This document shows positions 62,873 to 64,000 of a DNA stretch of 64,000 nt, one piece after another. The notes beneath the pieces are model-generated. The model worked only from the letters and a program-made list of their open reading frames with translations, searched no databases and had not been told where the DNA came from. The position numbers were made by a program, and so were the translations under genes. This DNA comes from JAISDD01 sp031553935 (GTDB lineage: Bacteria; Bacillota; Syntrophomonadia; Syntrophomonadales; Syntrophomonadaceae). The stretch lies in the NCBI GenBank assembly GCA_031553935.1, contig JAVBKS010000023.1, positions 1 to 64,000 of the forward strand, written 5' to 3'. Numbering within the stretch: the stretch's first letter is position 1; the number at the start of each line of letters is the position of its first letter.

Positions 62873-64000
62873 CTAAAAATTAAAATAAAGGAATTGAGTA
62901 ACTTTAGTCAAGCTTAGTATGCCTGCAATCGCTAAGCTCATTGTAACCAGGGCTGTCTGTATATTCGGCCGAAATTCTTGCCAATATTCAATAGAGTTTT
63001 TGCAGAATAGGCAGATAATAAGCCCCATAGAAATTGCTAAAATTAGTTGTATGTTTTGGCTTAATGTATCCGATATCCCAAAAATTCCTAATTTTTGCGT
63101 AAAATATGCGCTGCTCTGTAACTGCCCCGACCAAGCCCACCCATTTACGCCAAACATGCCACTTAGTACTTTATGTGCGTCTTGCCAATTCTTAGCCCGA
63201 AAAAACACCCAAGCTATATTTACGAAATTAAAGGTAATAAACCACCCTAAAAAGCGATTTAACTTTATGCCCAGCTTAGACCACAAGCGGTGGATAACTA
63301 AAGCCATGCCATGAAGCAAACCCCAAAACACGAATGTCCACCCTGCGCCATGCCACAAACCGACTAAGAGAAAAGTAGCAAGCAAATTACAGCAGGTTCT
63401 AAGCTCGCCCTGGCGATTCCCTCCCCAAGCAATATAGAGATAATCGCGAAAAAATCTGCCTAAGGTCATATGCCAGCAACGCCAGAATTCCTGAATACTT
63501 TGAGACTTGTAGGGGGAATAAAAATTAATCGGCAAAACAATATTGAAAAGCAGAGCTGCCCCGATGGCCATATCAGTGTAAGCGCTAAAATCAAAATATA
63601 GCTGAAAAGAATATGATAGAGAGGTTATCCAAGCTTCTGCAACGCTGAGATTAACCATTTGATCAAATCCTTGGTTTGCCCAAATCGCAAAATTATCAGC
63701 AATAAAGACTTTTTTCCCCAGACCAATAAAAAACAAAAATAAGCCCGGAGCAATACTATTAAAATCGAGCTTATAACGATCGGGGTCGGCAAATTGCGGC
63801 ATCATTTCTTTATGATGCAGAATTGGCCCAGCTAATAAGTGAGGAAAGAAAGTGACGAAGAGCATATAATTAATCATGCTGTATTCCTTAGCCTTGCCCT
63901 GATAAGCATCAACTAAATAGGCAATTTGCGTGAAAGTAAAAAAACTGATTCCTAAAGGCAAAATAATTCCAAGTAAGCTAATAGAACTAGCAAACACATT
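62873..64000 (-). CDS. MBOAT-family membrane O-acyltransferase (AlgI-like), 5' end outside window
   Basis: About 375 residues of the C-terminal part are visible; AlgI proteins have ~460, so the start lies beyond the window edge. Key motifs are G-P-I-L-H-H-K-E-M-M-P-Q-F near 57, F-D-F-S-A-Y-T-D-M-A-I-G-A near 136, F-W-R-C-W-H-M-T-L-G-R-F-F-R-D-Y-L-Y near 171, and G-L-W-H-G-A-G-W-T-F with the catalytic His near 215. It moves an acyl group across the membrane for transfer to a surface glycan by its SGNH partner. Confidence 0.9.
   Translation of the reverse strand, partial: NVFASSISLLGIILPLGISFFTFTQIAYLVDAYQGKAKEYSMINYMLFVTFFPHLLAGPILHHKEMMPQFADPDRYKLDFNSIAPGLFLFFIGLGKKVFIADNFAIWANQGFDQMVNLSVAEAWITSLSYSFQLYFDFSAYTDMAIGAALLFNIVLPINFYSPYKSQSIQEFWRCWHMTLGRFFRDYLYIAWGGNRQGELRTCCNLLATFLLVGLWHGAGWTFVFWGLLHGMALVIHRLWSKLGIKLNRFLGWFITFNFVNIAWVFFRAKNWQDAHKVLSGMFGVNGWAWSGQLQSSAYFTQKLGIFGISDTLSQNIQLILAISMGLIICLFCKNSIEYWQEFRPNIQTALVTMSLAIAGILSLTKVTQFLYFNF

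Noticed and set aside
1..64000. tRNA, rRNA, CRISPR array, prophage or known insertion sequence
   Set aside because: None was recognised on either strand by reading; short-spaced identical repeats with spacers, transposase motifs and phage structural genes are absent.

Overview
The window looks like the chromosome of a low-GC, motile, S-layered member of the Bacillota, most likely Clostridia-like. The evidence is a complete late flagellar block of firmicute type (yvyF, flgM, flgN, flgK, flgL, a DUF6470/YviE-like gene, fliW, csrA, fliD, flagellin), DegS/DegU, an SLH-domain surface protease, CsaB, several stalk domains of the copper amine oxidase N-terminal type, and LytR-CpsA-Psr and WecA/TagO-type wall enzymes. 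An RND pump with a TolC-like partner raises the question of an outer membrane (as in Negativicutes or some Syntrophomonadaceae), but nothing here settles it. The genus cannot be named from this window.

Layout. Bases 1-3000 are a rearranged accessory zone: the tail of one Rpn-family nuclease gene, a Fic gene, a second Rpn gene with the same repetitive tail, and two short relics of the 3' end of pseI. Bases 3001-15183 hold a flagellin glycosylation locus: a convergent DUF2920 gene plus an 11-gene minus-strand operon (204-aa unknown protein, MAF glycosyltransferase, PseA, GNAT, SpsF-like cytidylyltransferase, aldo/keto reductase, class III aminotransferase, PseH, PseI, DUF4910 protein, AAC(3)-like acetyltransferase). 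I found a flagellar sigma-D type promoter in front of this operon and a better one in front of flagellin. A Phd/ParE-type module with a start-less toxin sits between flagellin and fliD. Bases 18110-25997 are the flagellar/comFC block, followed by degU/degS, a phosphohexomutase, a DUF421 protein and a UDP-GlcNAc 2-epimerase.

Bases 31823-38351 form an efflux locus (TetR, RND transporter, adaptor, TolC-like protein). Two palindromic operator candidates lie in its promoter regions. Bases 38480-45750 hold a secreted stalk-domain protein and an ECF sigma/anti-sigma pair. Both have the same ECF promoter (GGAACTT, 16 bases, GTCTAA), so the stalk protein is a probable direct sigma target. An AbiEi/AbiEii module flanked by two ~450-bp direct repeats lies between these promoters and looks inserted.

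Bases 45862-63999 are a cell-surface region: a PIN-domain module, an SLH subtilase, a multidomain amidase, LCP and WecA on the minus strand; CsaB, a GH26-like protein, MurJ and DUF5693 on the plus strand; and an SGNH/MBOAT pair that probably O-acylates a surface polymer. Together these genes describe a glycosylated flagellum under sigma-D/CsrA-FliW control and an S-layer anchored through a pyruvylated secondary wall polymer.
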